Origin: Paenibacillus sp. GM2 | Lineage (GTDB): Bacteria > Bacillota > Bacilli > Paenibacillales > Paenibacillaceae | DNA length: 64,000 bases | Assembly (NCBI RefSeq): GCF_900069005.2 | Contig: NZ_LN831272.1 | Coordinates: 40,011-104,010 of the forward strand | Reading direction: 5' to 3' | Shown: one piece after another, positions 51,965-61,113 of the stretch | Layout: each line of letters opens with the position of its first letter | Position numbering within the stretch: the first letter of the stretch is position 1 | The notes under the pieces: generated by a model | Database searches by the model: none | What the model saw: only the letters and a program-made list of their open reading frames with translations | Told to the model about the DNA's origin: nothing | Translations under genes and position numbers: made by a program

Positions 51965-54139
51965 ATGGCTAACAGAAAAGGCCGTGTAACGATTCCAACA
52001 GATCTGGACGTGATCTCGCAAACCCATGACATTATGGAGCGCTGGGGCGCCGATGCTATACGAGATTGCGACGGTACCGACTTTCCGTCCGAACTCAATA
52101 AAATTGATGCCAAGGTCTACTCTACTTACTATACGACTCGCAAAGATAATAAATGGGCGCTGGCGAATCCGGACGAAATTCAGCAGATGTATCTGATGAC
52201 TCCATTTTATACGGCCACAGCCGCTGAACTGACCATCCCACTGATGAAGGGCCTGTATCCGGATATGCTTAAGGTGAACGATCAGGATGATATAGCCCGC
52301 TGGTGGGAGGTCATTGACCGCACAACCGGCGAAGTCGTGCCAACCGCACGCTGGAGCTATGATCCGGCAACGGAGAGCGTGACGATGGAGGCCGTTCGGT
52401 ACCATGACTATACAGTAAGCTTCCTCGCTTATATCATGTGGGATCCGGTGCATATGTATAATTCGGTGGTTAATGACTGGAAGGATGTGGAGCATCAAGT
52501 CACTTTTGATGTCAGACAACCCAAAACCCATAAATTTACGATGGAGCGCATTCGCAAATTTATTGAGGAGCATCCTTATGTCAATGTGATCCGATTCACG
52601 ACATTTTTCCACCAATTTACGCTTATTTTCGATGAGCTGGCACGAGAGAAATATGTGGACTGGTATGGCTATTCTGCCTCAGTCAGCCCCTATATTCTTG
52701 AGCAATTCGAGCAGGAAGCCGGATATACATTCCGACCTGAATTTATTATCGATCAAGGCTATTTCAACAATACGTACCGGATTCCTTCCAGGCAGTTCCG
52801 TGATTTCCAGGCCTTCCAGCGACGGGAAGTCGCCAAGCTGGCCAAGGAGATGGTCGATATTGTCCATGAATACGGCAGGGAAGCCATGATGTTCCTCGGC
52901 GATCATTGGATCGGCACCGAACCGTTCATGGAGGAATTCGCCTCGATTGGGCTGGATGCGGTTGTCGGCAGTGTGGGCAACGGCTCGACCCTGCGCCTGA
53001 TCAGCGATATTCCTGGCGTAAAATATACCGAAGGCCGGTTCCTGCCCTACTTCTTCCCGGACACCTTCCATGAAGGCGGAGACCCGATACGGGAAGCCAA
53101 AGTGAATTGGGTAACGGCCCGCCGCGCCATTCTACGCAAACCCATCGACCGGATCGGCTATGGCGGTTATCTGAAGCTGGCGCTCGATTTCCCTGAATTC
53201 GTAGATTACGTAGAGAGCGTCTGCGATGAATTCCGGACGTTGTATGACAATGTTCAAGGAACAACGCCTTATTGCGTGAAGACGGTAGCTGTACTCAACT
53301 GCTGGGGCAAGATGAGAGCCTGGGGCAACCATATGGTTCATCATGCCCTCTATTACAAGCCTAACTACAGCTATGCCGGCATTATTGAGGCGCTTTCCGG
53401 AGCGCCGTTTGACGTTAGATTCATTAGCTTCGACGATATTAAGCAGAATCCAGGCATGCTCGAAGAGATTGATGTTATTCTTAACATCGGGGACGGCGAT
53501 ACCGCTTATACTGGCGGCGACTGGTGGCTGGATCCGGAGATCGCAACCGCTATTAAGAAATTCGTGCATGAAGGCGGCGGCTTCATTGGCGTTGGCGAGC
53601 CGGCGGCCCACCAGGCTAACGGACGTTACTTCCAGCTGACCAACATTCTCGGTGTAGAGCAGGAAAGAGGCTTCACGCTGGGCTATGATAAATACAATTG
53701 GACCGAGCATGATCATTTCATTACTTCCGATTGCCAAACCGATGAACAAGGACAGAAGCTAATCGACTTCGGCGAGGGAAAGAAACATATATTCGCCCTG
53801 GAAGGTGCGACCGTGCTGCGCCATATCGACAAAGAGGTGCAACTCGCCGTAAATGAGTTCGGCCAGGGACGTGGAGTATATATCAGCGGCCTGCCTTACA
53901 GCTTCGAGAACAGCCGGCTGCTGTATCGCGCCATTTTATGGAGCGCCCACAGTGAGGATGAACTGCATCGCTGGTTCAGCGACAACTACAATGTCGAGGT
54001 TCATGCTTATGTGAAAAACGGCAAATACTGCGTAGTCAACAACACCTATGAGCCGCAGCAAACCACCGTCTATCGTGGAGACGGTTCCAGCTTCGAGCTC
54101 CGGCTGGATGCGAATGAAATCAAGTGGTACGAGATTTAG
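51965..54139 (+). CDS. lnpA: 1,3-beta-galactosyl-N-acetylhexosamine phosphorylase (GH112)
   Basis: A 724-residue GH112 phosphorylase. The N-terminal segment MANRKGRVTIPTDLDV and the barrel-fold motif LGDHWIGTEPF are diagnostic; the Asp of that motif is residue 313, the same number as the catalytic acid of the Bifidobacterium enzyme. It splits galacto-N-biose or lacto-N-biose with phosphate into galactose 1-phosphate and GalNAc or GlcNAc. The related galactosyl-rhamnose phosphorylase cannot be excluded. It is the last gene of the operon, with AGGAGTG ahead and a strong terminator after. Enzymes for galactose 1-phosphate are not nearby. Confidence 0.93.
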   Translation: MANRKGRVTIPTDLDVISQTHDIMERWGADAIRDCDGTDFPSELNKIDAKVYSTYYTTRKDNKWALANPDEIQQMYLMTPFYTATAAELTIPLMKGLYPDMLKVNDQDDIARWWEVIDRTTGEVVPTARWSYDPATESVTMEAVRYHDYTVSFLAYIMWDPVHMYNSVVNDWKDVEHQVTFDVRQPKTHKFTMERIRKFIEEHPYVNVIRFTTFFHQFTLIFDELAREKYVDWYGYSASVSPYILEQFEQEAGYTFRPEFIIDQGYFNNTYRIPSRQFRDFQAFQRREVAKLAKEMVDIVHEYGREAMMFLGDHWIGTEPFMEEFASIGLDAVVGSVGNGSTLRLISDIPGVKYTEGRFLPYFFPDTFHEGGDPIREAKVNWVTARRAILRKPIDRIGYGGYLKLALDFPEFVDYVESVCDEFRTLYDNVQGTTPYCVKTVAVLNCWGKMRAWGNHMVHHALYYKPNYSYAGIIEALSGAPFDVRFISFDDIKQNPGMLEEIDVILNIGDGDTAYTGGDWWLDPEIATAIKKFVHEGGGFIGVGEPAAHQANGRYFQLTNILGVEQERGFTLGYDKYNWTEHDHFITSDCQTDEQGQKLIDFGEGKKHIFALEGATVLRHIDKEVQLAVNEFGQGRGVYISGLPYSFENSRLLYRAILWSAHSEDELHRWFSDNYNVEVHAYVKNGKYCVVNNTYEPQQTTVYRGDGSSFELRLDANEIKWYEI

Positions 54140-54158
54140 CAATAGTCGTGCAAATAAA

Positions 54159-54208
54159 AAGAAACCAATCCTGGCGGACTTTTAACGTCCGCAAAGGATT
54201 GGTTTCTT
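54159..54208 (+). terminator. Terminator of the phosphorylase operon
   Basis: Stem AAGAAACCAATCCT / AGGATTGGTTTCTT (14 bp) with an inner GCGGAC / GTCCGC stem, then GATTTTTAT. Confidence 0.9.
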
Positions 54209-54289
54209 GATTTTTATAGCCGCCTCCTTCACCGGAAGGCCGCTGAATTCAAGATTCGATGTCGAGCCCCTTCCCTGAAATGCTTCGTG

Positions 54290-54402
54290 TTAGATATAGA
54301 ATTCTTTCGTTATCAGCGGAGCTGATGAATTCTATATCGCAAGAAAACCCACCTCTGAATCGCGGTCGCCCAACCCTGAAATAACTTCGATCTGGTTTTC
54401 TT
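54290..54402 (+). repeat. 113-bp inserted hairpin module, copy 1
   Basis: Lies between CTTCGTG and ATCAAAAG, which are adjacent in units without it. It starts with GATATAGAATTC (54293-54304) paired perfectly with GAATTCTATATC (54327-54338), enclosing a 7-nt bulge and ATCAGC-GGA-GCTGAT (54312-54326). The remainder (54339-54402) has no strong structure. Confidence 0.75.
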
Positions 54403-54771
54403 ATCAAAAGCGGTCTTTTTGAACTTCCTCTCCAAATAAAGGTTCAAAAAGATCGGTTTTCAGCACCGAGAAGATTGGATGAAGCCAGGGACTGAGGAGC
54501 GCAGCGTACGTTGTGGGTACGTGAGCACCGGAAGGCCCGGCTGAATTCAAGATTCGATGTCGAGCCCCTTCCTTGAAATGCTTCGTGATCAAAAGCGATC
54601 TTTTTGAACTTCCTCTCCAAATAAAGGTTCAAAAGATCGGTTTTCAGCACCGAGAAGATTGGATGAAGCCAGGGACTGAGGAGCGCAGCGTACGTTGTGG
54701 GTACGTGAGCACCGGAAGGCCCGGCTGAATTCAAGATTCGACGCCGAGCCACTTCCCTGAAATGCTTCGTG

Positions 54772-54884
54772 TTAGATATAGAATTCTTTCGTTATCAGCG
54801 GAGCTGATGAATTCTATATCGCAAGAAAACCCACTTCTGAATCGCGGTCGCCCAACCCTGAAATAACTTCGATCTGGTTTTCTT
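54772..54884 (+). repeat. 113-bp inserted hairpin module, copy 2
   Basis: Same site and same length as copy 1 (after CTTCGTG, before ATCAAAAG), with only one or two differences by eye (ACCTCTG versus ACTTCTG). The same 12-bp palindrome with inner ATCAGC / GCTGAT is intact. Confidence 0.75.
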
Positions 54885-55097
54885 ATCAAAAGCGATCTTT
54901 TTGAACTTCCTCTCCAAATAGAGGTTCAAAAAGACCGGTTTTCAGCACCGAGAAGATTGGATGAAGCCAGGGACTGAGGAGCACAGCGTACGTTGTGGGT
55001 ACGTGAGCACCGGAAGGCCCGGCTGAATTCAAGATTCGATGTCGAGCCCCTTCCTTGAAATGCTTCGTGATCAAAAGCGATCTTTTTGAACTTCCTC

Positions 55098-55955
55098 TTA
55101 GAATACAGGTACTAGCGCACCTTTATAAGTATCCTCAATAAACGTCCTTACATCGTCGGAAGTCAGCGCTTTGGCTAGCTTCTGAATCGCGTCGGAATCC
55201 TTATTGTCCGGACGGGCAACGAGAATATTTGTATAAGGGGAATCCTTATCTTCAATGAACAGAGCGTCTGTCAACGGGTTCAGGTCAGCCTTCAGCGCAT
55301 AGTTCGTATTGATCAAGGCCAGATCAACCTCATCCAATTGACGCGGCAGCATAGCTGCATCCACTTCTTTAATTTTCAGGTTCTTTGGATTTTCCGTAAT
55401 GTCTTTGGAAGTAGCTGTAATTCCGGCATCCGGGTTCAGCTTGATCAGACCTTGCTTCTCAAGCAAGAGCAACGCGCGTCCGCCGTTGGTTGCATCATTT
55501 GGAATAGCGACAGCTGCACCATCTGCAAGTTCATCCACAGACTTAATTTTCTTCGAATATGCGCCAAATGGCTCAACATGCACACCTACGACAGACACCA
55601 GATCGAAGTTGTTCTGTGTGTTCTGCTCGTCAAGATACGGCTGATGTTGGAAATAGTTCGCATCCAGCTGCTTCTCGTATACTTGTACGTTTGGCTGTAC
55701 GTAGTCAGAGAATTCCTTGACTTCAAGCTCAATGCCTTCTTCCTTTAACGCTGGAGCAATATGCTTAAGAATGTCCGCATGAGGCGAAGTCGCCCCCACA
55801 ACCAGCTTCACAGGCTTATCCGTCTGTGTATTCTCACTACCGGCAGCGCTGCTATTGCCCGCCGTATTATTCGCTCCCTTGTCTCCGTTGCTTCCGCAAG
55901 CAGATACCACCAACACCAACACAAGCGTCAACAGGGTAAGACTCCACTTCTTCAT
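55098..55955 (-). CDS. metQ: Methionine-binding lipoprotein MetQ
   Basis: A 285-residue NlpA-family lipoprotein with lipobox VVSAC (Cys20) and a Gly/Ala/Asn linker. The mature part begins LVVGATSPHADILKHIAP, with ELEVKEFSDYVQPN, FQHQPYLDEQN and the LINTNYAL segment, the usual methionine-binding pattern. It captures D/L-methionine or its sulfoxide for the MetNI transporter. It is the last gene of the metNIQ operon. Its stop codon is in direct contact with a repeat array on the other side. Confidence 0.93.
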   Translation of the reverse strand: MKKWSLTLLTLVLVLVVSACGSNGDKGANNTAGNSSAAGSENTQTDKPVKLVVGATSPHADILKHIAPALKEEGIELEVKEFSDYVQPNVQVYEKQLDANYFQHQPYLDEQNTQNNFDLVSVVGVHVEPFGAYSKKIKSVDELADGAAVAIPNDATNGGRALLLLEKQGLIKLNPDAGITATSKDITENPKNLKIKEVDAAMLPRQLDEVDLALINTNYALKADLNPLTDALFIEDKDSPYTNILVARPDNKDSDAIQKLAKALTSDDVRTFIEDTYKGALVPVF

Positions 55956-56020
55956 ACAGTATGACCTCCTAATAATTTAATTTGAATAAGGACAGAACAG
56001 CTTATATATTTAGTAATTCC

Positions 56021-56692
56021 TTATTTCCTCGTAAAATAAATGACCAGCCGGTCGCCCAGCATTTGCAGCACCTGCACCAAAACAACCATGAAAATAACCG
56101 AAACGATCATAACTTCCTTCTCATAACGGTAGTAGCCATATCGGATGGCCAGGTCCCCCAGGCCACCCCCGCCAATCATCCCTGACATCGCGGTATAGGA
56201 CACAAGGGTAACCACTGTGATCGTGATCCCTGCGAGCAGGCCTGGCAGTGATTCCGGCAGCAGCACCTTGCGAATAACCTGGAGCGGGGTTGCCCCCATC
56301 GCCTGCGAAGCTTCGATCACACCGCGATCGACCTCGCGCAGCGCCGTCTCGACGAGACGAGCGAAAAACGGGGCGGCGGCAATCACCAGCGGAGGGATCG
56401 TCCCTTGCACACCGGAGGAGACTCCGACGATGGCACGGGTGAGCGGGATTAGAGCAACGATTAGAATGATGAACGGTACCGAACGGATAATATTAACGAT
56501 AAATGACATGACTCTGTATACCCACTGCAATACCGTGGAATTAGAACGTGAGGAAACATATAACAGCACCCCCAGCGGCAAGCCAATTATGAGCGTAAAC
56601 AAAGTTGAATACAGCATCATTTGCAGCGTGTCCACCGAAGCCGTTCCCATCTCGGACCAATCAATCTTCGAGAAATCAAGACCCCACATCAC
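56021..56692 (-). CDS. metI: Methionine ABC transporter permease MetI
   Basis: A 223-residue permease with five membrane helices. The cytoplasmic loop that meets MetN is EASQAMGATPLQVIRKVLLPESLPG (approximately residues 132-156, with the EAxxxxG-type core). The start codon overlaps the metN stop by four bases (ATGA), so the two are translationally coupled. It forms a homodimeric channel for methionine import. Confidence 0.93.
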   Translation of the reverse strand: MMWGLDFSKIDWSEMGTASVDTLQMMLYSTLFTLIIGLPLGVLLYVSSRSNSTVLQWVYRVMSFIVNIIRSVPFIILIVALIPLTRAIVGVSSGVQGTIPPLVIAAAPFFARLVETALREVDRGVIEASQAMGATPLQVIRKVLLPESLPGLLAGITITVVTLVSYTAMSGMIGGGGLGDLAIRYGYYRYEKEVMIVSVIFMVVLVQVLQMLGDRLVIYFTRK

Positions 56693-57702
56693 TCCATCAC
56701 CTCCACATCAAGTTCACGCTCTCTTAACCGTGCTATTGTACGGCTAACATCATCATGGCTGCCCTCAAAGGATACGGTAAGTTTCCCATATGGCGTATCC
56801 TTGATCGTCGATATCGTGCCCTGCAAAATAGCGAAGTTAACGCCGGTCTCACGTACCACTTGCGACATAATTGACTCATAGGTCTTCGCACCGAGGAATG
56901 TGATCCTTGCCAGCTTGGATCCGCTTGCCAGCGAGGCCGCCGCCAGCTTGAAGCCTTCCTCCCCTTGGGCATCGCGATCAATGAATTCCTTCGTCACAGA
57001 ATGCTTGGGCTTCAGAAATACTTCTGCCACCGGCCCCTCCTCGACGATACCACCCGCATGTATAACAGCGACACGGTCACAGATGCTCTGGATTACATGC
57101 ATCTCATGGGTTATTAACATGATCGTTAAGCCAAACTTCTTATTAATATCCAGCAGCAGCTTGAGAATGGAATCCGTCGTCTGCGGGTCAAGTGCGGAAG
57201 TTGCCTCATCGCAGAGCAGTACATCCGGATCGCTGGCCAGCGCCCGGGCGATACCGACACGCTGCTTCTGCCCCCCCGACAGCTGGGAAGGATATTTATT
57301 GCGATGTTCCTGAAGTCCGACCAGCTCAAGCAGCTCACTGACCTTCTTCTCAATCTCTTGCTTCGGTGTATGAATCAACGTCAGCGGAAATGCGATATTA
57401 TCAAACACTGTTGCCGAAGAGAGCAAGTTAAAATGCTGGAATATCATACCGATCTTTCGCCGCTTCTCCTGCAAATCCCGCTTGTTCAGCTTTGTCAGCT
57501 CCACACCGCCAACCCAAATTTCGCCTTCCGTTGGACGCTCCAGCAGATTGATACAGCGGATCAGCGTGCTCTTTCCCGCGCCGGAATGACCGATCACGCC
57601 GAATATCTCGCCTTTGCCAACGGATAGATTAAGTCCGGATAAGGCTGTTGTCTTCTTCTTTTTGTCGCCATAAGTCTTCGTTAGCTGCTTGAGTTCAATC
57701 AT
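56689..57702 (-). CDS. metN: Methionine ABC transporter ATP-binding protein MetN
   Basis: A 337-residue ABC ATPase. Walker A is GHSGAGKST, signature SGGQKQRV, Walker B VLLCDEATSALDP, switch His in LITHEMHV. The C-terminal NIL domain (about 255-337, KLARITFLGAKTYESI onwards) binds methionine and inhibits transport. It is the first gene of metNIQ, directly behind a SAM riboswitch on the minus strand, so high S-adenosylmethionine should switch it off. The ATG follows GTGGGGGGC. Confidence 0.95.
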   Translation of the reverse strand: MIELKQLTKTYGDKKKKTTALSGLNLSVGKGEIFGVIGHSGAGKSTLIRCINLLERPTEGEIWVGGVELTKLNKRDLQEKRRKIGMIFQHFNLLSSATVFDNIAFPLTLIHTPKQEIEKKVSELLELVGLQEHRNKYPSQLSGGQKQRVGIARALASDPDVLLCDEATSALDPQTTDSILKLLLDINKKFGLTIMLITHEMHVIQSICDRVAVIHAGGIVEEGPVAEVFLKPKHSVTKEFIDRDAQGEEGFKLAAASLASGSKLARITFLGAKTYESIMSQVVRETGVNFAILQGTISTIKDTPYGKLTVSFEGSHDDVSRTIARLRERELDVEVME

Positions 57703-57785
57703 AGCGAATTGCCCCCCACTACAATGATGAATTGCGGTTGACCGCTTCTTTCACCACTGTTAATCATCAATCGTCCAGAAAATAT

Positions 57786-57990
57786 AAGAAAAGAGCCCCT
57801 GCACAGATTCAAAGGGCTCTCTTTACGTAAAGACAATGCCTTCTCATCTGCCAAAGCCCTGCCTGCCATAAGCAAACAGACTTTGAAGGAATTAGCACCA
57901 TGACATTTATCGATTCCGGTATCGTACCAAACATCGGATAAATCGGTTGCCGGGCTTCATCGGGCCTTTCCCTCCGCCACTCTAGATAAG
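57786..57990 (-). ncRNA. SAM-I (S-box) riboswitch with terminator, leader of metNIQ
   Basis: On the minus strand the S-box blocks occur in order: CTTATCTAGAGTGGCGGAGG, GGCCCGATGAAGCCCGGCAA, CATGGTGCTAATTCC and GGCAGATGAGA (57990 down to about 57842). A terminator follows: AGAGCCC / GGGGCTCT with a 14-nt loop and TTTTCTTAT (57790-57826). When SAM is bound the terminator forms and metNIQ transcription stops. Confidence 0.95.
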
Positions 57991-58108
57991 AAAATATTAT
58001 GAAATTTTAGGTTTATGTTTCTGAAACTATTCTGAGTATAGTAACATTCTCACAGTTTGTCAAAGGAAATTTGACACAGTTCACATTTTCGGCGTCACAC
58101 CACGTATT

Positions 58109-58825
58109 TTATCTCTCGGACAACTGCTTCCATCTTTGATTGGTGTAGCTAAAAACCGCTCCAAGCGTCTCACACACCATCTGATAACCTTGCTCCAAAT
58201 CGCGGAGATGCAGGTCCAGGTTTTCCAGCTCGATTTTACCAAACAAGGCCTGGTGCCGTTGCCACAAATCGTCGCGCAATTCTGAGTTCATATAATGGAT
58301 CTCCGTATTGCGGCGGCGTCGAAGTTCAGATAAAGCTTCGCGATATTGATTTTTGATGACGTTCAAGTCTTTGCCCAATTCAGCATGCTTCGAAATGAGC
58401 TGAAGCTGACGCAGCACCGTAAAGAACGAAAAATGAGGCTTAATCTTGGCCATCTTCATATCAAACAACTCGTTAAGCACAGTTCCCAGCTTGTCCAAAA
58501 CCGCAAAAACACGTATAAATCCATCTTTATAGAAAAATACGTATCGGGCATAATCCTCTCGCTCTACCAACTCCATGTCTTCTACCGAATCATGCGTAAC
58601 CTTCTTACGGAACAGACTTGAGGCGAACAAGCACTCCTCCAGTTCATCGAGCGATGAGATCAATCCCAGAATCCAAATCTCAAGCTTGCGATAATCATGT
58701 GTCGGGTCCTGTTTAAGCTTGATTTCACGACGCAGTATACGGATGGTCTCCTTCATCGCCTTATGCGCCTTGTCCAGTCTCTCCTCCGGTTGTCTGGGCG
58801 GCTCCCCAAGCAAGCTACGCAGCAT
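58109..58825 (-). CDS. HEPN-motif protein (Cthe_2314-like)
   Basis: A 238-residue, strongly helical protein. A canonical HEPN motif Rx4H with Asn after the Arg is present as RNTEIH near residue 178, a feature of HEPN domains that can act as RNases. The rest (LDKAHKAMKETIRILRREIKLKQD ... LEECLFASSLF) fits what I recall of the Cthe_2314 HEPN group. The start at 58825 (MLRSLLGEPP) is chosen for GCGAGGA six bases upstream; many in-frame upstream codons lack a site. No nucleotidyltransferase (MNT) partner gene is next to it. Confidence 0.55.
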   Translation of the reverse strand: MLRSLLGEPPRQPEERLDKAHKAMKETIRILRREIKLKQDPTHDYRKLEIWILGLISSLDELEECLFASSLFRKKVTHDSVEDMELVEREDYARYVFFYKDGFIRVFAVLDKLGTVLNELFDMKMAKIKPHFSFFTVLRQLQLISKHAELGKDLNVIKNQYREALSELRRRRNTEIHYMNSELRDDLWQRHQALFGKIELENLDLHLRDLEQGYQMVCETLGAVFSYTNQRWKQLSER

Positions 58826-59102
58826 GTACATTCCTCGCTTCCTGCTAGAAGTTGTGCAAAAAATCCCGCGATTGATCGCAAAGTGGATCAGGAATGAATT
58901 GACAGCAAATCTTAAATCAGCCGGGTCTACGCGGATGCTTGCAAATCGCCTTGTTTTTTCCGGAAACAACCCAAGTGTTTACGCGGTTGTTTTCTCCGAA
59001 AAAGCATGCAGCTCTCTCCCAGACCCAACTTTATCCAGACCTCTTGACCCTAAAAAGCGAAACCTTTTGAAATACGGTTAGTGATCAATTGCTATTTCTC
59101 AA

Positions 59103-60869
59103 TTATACAAAATAGCTTTTCCAACGCTCATCCACTAATTTTACAATATCCTCCCGAGGGAACAGTTCATCCGGATACCCCGGCTTCATTCGAGCATCAA
59201 TCACGATCGGCAGACTATAGACGAGATGGTGCTGACGCACCTCACTTGCCGTATAAATATCGCTCGCTGGATTGAAGCGGGTGAACACAGTCCAGAGGAA
59301 TGACGTCTGATCAAACGTTACTGTCTTGGCATCGTCAACCAATACGACGAACGGCCAAGCGGTTCCCCGTTCCCGTAAACGTGCCAGAACACGTTCAGCT
59401 AATTCCGGCTCGTCCTCATAGGATGCACCGGATACGACAAGACATCCGTCATGGAAGACAGAAATTTGACTGATCTCAGCGAGATCCCCTTCATCATAGG
59501 TCTTCGGCAGCTTCCGGACAGGTTCGCCAACCCCGATCATAATCGCTTTACTGCCGTGGTTCAGCTTATGCCCTGTATAGTCCAGTGTGTCATGTGAAGT
59601 ATTGTTAATGATGAACAGATCGCTTCGCGGATCAAAGCGTTCCAGCACGGTCTTCAACAGCAGACGGAAGTCGGCCAGATCGACCTTCTGATCCGTCAGC
59701 ATCAGAAACTTGGTTAATGATAGCTGGCCTTCGCCGAGAATGCGGAAGCCGGCCACCAGCGCTTCACGGGAATAGCTCTCCCGCACTACCGCGGACGATA
59801 GCGCATGGAAGCCGCTCTCCGCATAGGTCCACAGGGAATGAACCTTCGGCATCACAAGCGGGAATGCCGGAGACAACAGCTTCTGCAGGAAATCTCCCAG
59901 GTAGTAGTCCTCCTGACGCGGCTTGCCCACAATCGTTGCCGGATATATCGCATTTTTCCGATGCCACATGTTCTTTACCTGCAGCACCGGAAAATCATGC
60001 TGCAAGGAATAGTAACCGAAATGATCACCAAACGGTCCTTCCGGACGGCGTTCGAATGGAGGCACTACGCCCTGAATGGCGAATTCGACCTCCGCTGGAA
60101 TCCGATGTCCACCCAGTGGATTATCAACCATCGGCAATTTCTCACCCAGGATAAATGAAGCTACCAGCAGCTCTGATAAATTCTCAGGCACCGGAGAAAT
60201 CGCCGAGGCAATCATCGCTGGCGGGCCGCCAATAAAGACGGATACCGGCAGGGCTTGTCCCATCTTCTCCGCTTCATGGTAATGGAAGCCGCCGCCCTTT
60301 TGAATTTGCCAGTGTACGCCTGTCGTCTGATCATCATAGATTTGAATCCGGTACATGCCGAGGTTGTTCTCTTTCGGATGAAGCGGATTCTCTGTATAGA
60401 CTAAAGGCAACGTTACAAAAGGACCGCCATCAAGCTGCCAGCTTGTCAGCTTCGGAAGCTCGCGCAGAGGCGCATCCTGCTTGCATACCTCAAGAATCGG
60501 CGCCTTACTCTTCGGCACGCTTTTCAGCCCTACCTTGAGCACTTCCCGTATCAAGCCGCGCTCATTCCAGATCGCCTTTGGATTTGGCGGCATAATGCGG
60601 TCCAGCATCGTAACCAATTGATTGGCAAGCTGCTCCGGACGAGGTCCAAACGCCAGCTCAACGCGGCGGATCGTTCCGAATAAATTCGTCGCCACCGGGA
60701 ATGGAGTTCCCTTCACATTTGTGAACAGCAATGCAGGTCCATTATCATCAATGACCCGGCGGTGGATTTCCGCCAATTCCAAGTAGGGATCAACCGGAGC
60801 ATCGATAATCGTCAGTTCATTCTCCCTCTGAAGCATATCTATCCAATCACGCAAATTTTTGTAGCCCAT
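59103..60869 (-). CDS. UbiD-family decarboxylase (menaquinone route)
   Basis: A 588-residue UbiD-type enzyme that uses prenylated FMN. The conserved blocks are present: RIQIYDDQTTGVHWQIQKGGG, IGGPPAMI, VPENLSELL and EGPFGDHFGYYS, with the Glu-Arg-Glu region. The protein is longer than classical UbiD (about 490) because of a C-terminal part (residues 430-588), as seen in the enzymes that decarboxylate the naphthoate ring in futalosine-type menaquinone synthesis. With mqnE at 40208, a role in menaquinone is likely, though not certain. The start follows AGGGAGGAAA. No UbiX gene is nearby. Confidence 0.82.
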   Translation of the reverse strand: MGYKNLRDWIDMLQRENELTIIDAPVDPYLELAEIHRRVIDDNGPALLFTNVKGTPFPVATNLFGTIRRVELAFGPRPEQLANQLVTMLDRIMPPNPKAIWNERGLIREVLKVGLKSVPKSKAPILEVCKQDAPLRELPKLTSWQLDGGPFVTLPLVYTENPLHPKENNLGMYRIQIYDDQTTGVHWQIQKGGGFHYHEAEKMGQALPVSVFIGGPPAMIASAISPVPENLSELLVASFILGEKLPMVDNPLGGHRIPAEVEFAIQGVVPPFERRPEGPFGDHFGYYSLQHDFPVLQVKNMWHRKNAIYPATIVGKPRQEDYYLGDFLQKLLSPAFPLVMPKVHSLWTYAESGFHALSSAVVRESYSREALVAGFRILGEGQLSLTKFLMLTDQKVDLADFRLLLKTVLERFDPRSDLFIINNTSHDTLDYTGHKLNHGSKAIMIGVGEPVRKLPKTYDEGDLAEISQISVFHDGCLVVSGASYEDEPELAERVLARLRERGTAWPFVVLVDDAKTVTFDQTSFLWTVFTRFNPASDIYTASEVRQHHLVYSLPIVIDARMKPGYPDELFPREDIVKLVDERWKSYFV

Positions 60870-61113
60870 TTCAAATTTCCTCCCTGAACAGCCTGGATTG
60901 CCGTATCTATATATCTGTCGTCTTTATGATTTCAATGATTTAATATTCCACTTCACAGTATAGCAGTTACTCGCGTTTCTTTCTGCCAAGACCAACAACA
61001 GATTCATGACAAATGGCAAATATGAAGCAAAGCCCGCGAGCAGATCGTGGACTTTTGTTCTCACTATATTTTATAAGATCAAATGAAATCATGGGATCAA
61101 GAGTCCGGTTGAG

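Larger units (their letters stand above)
54225..55096 (+). repeat. Array of one partial and three full copies of the 186-bp repeat family
   Basis: A partial first unit (54225-54430) is followed by units beginning near 54440, 54624 and 54921, the last ending just before the metQ stop codon (55098). All are in the orientation opposite to the 13.3-kb array. The units share GGTTCAAAAAG-type left ends and CTTTTTGAACTTCCTCT right ends. Two units (the first partial and the third) carry a 113-bp insert. The array fills the space between the phosphorylase terminator and the convergent metQ. Confidence 0.88.

Noticed and set aside
54404..54592. Repeated minus-strand frames of about 62 codons in the repeat array (also at 54886-55074)
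   Set aside because: They arise from the repeat units themselves, have no ribosome sites and are identical because the DNA is repeated.
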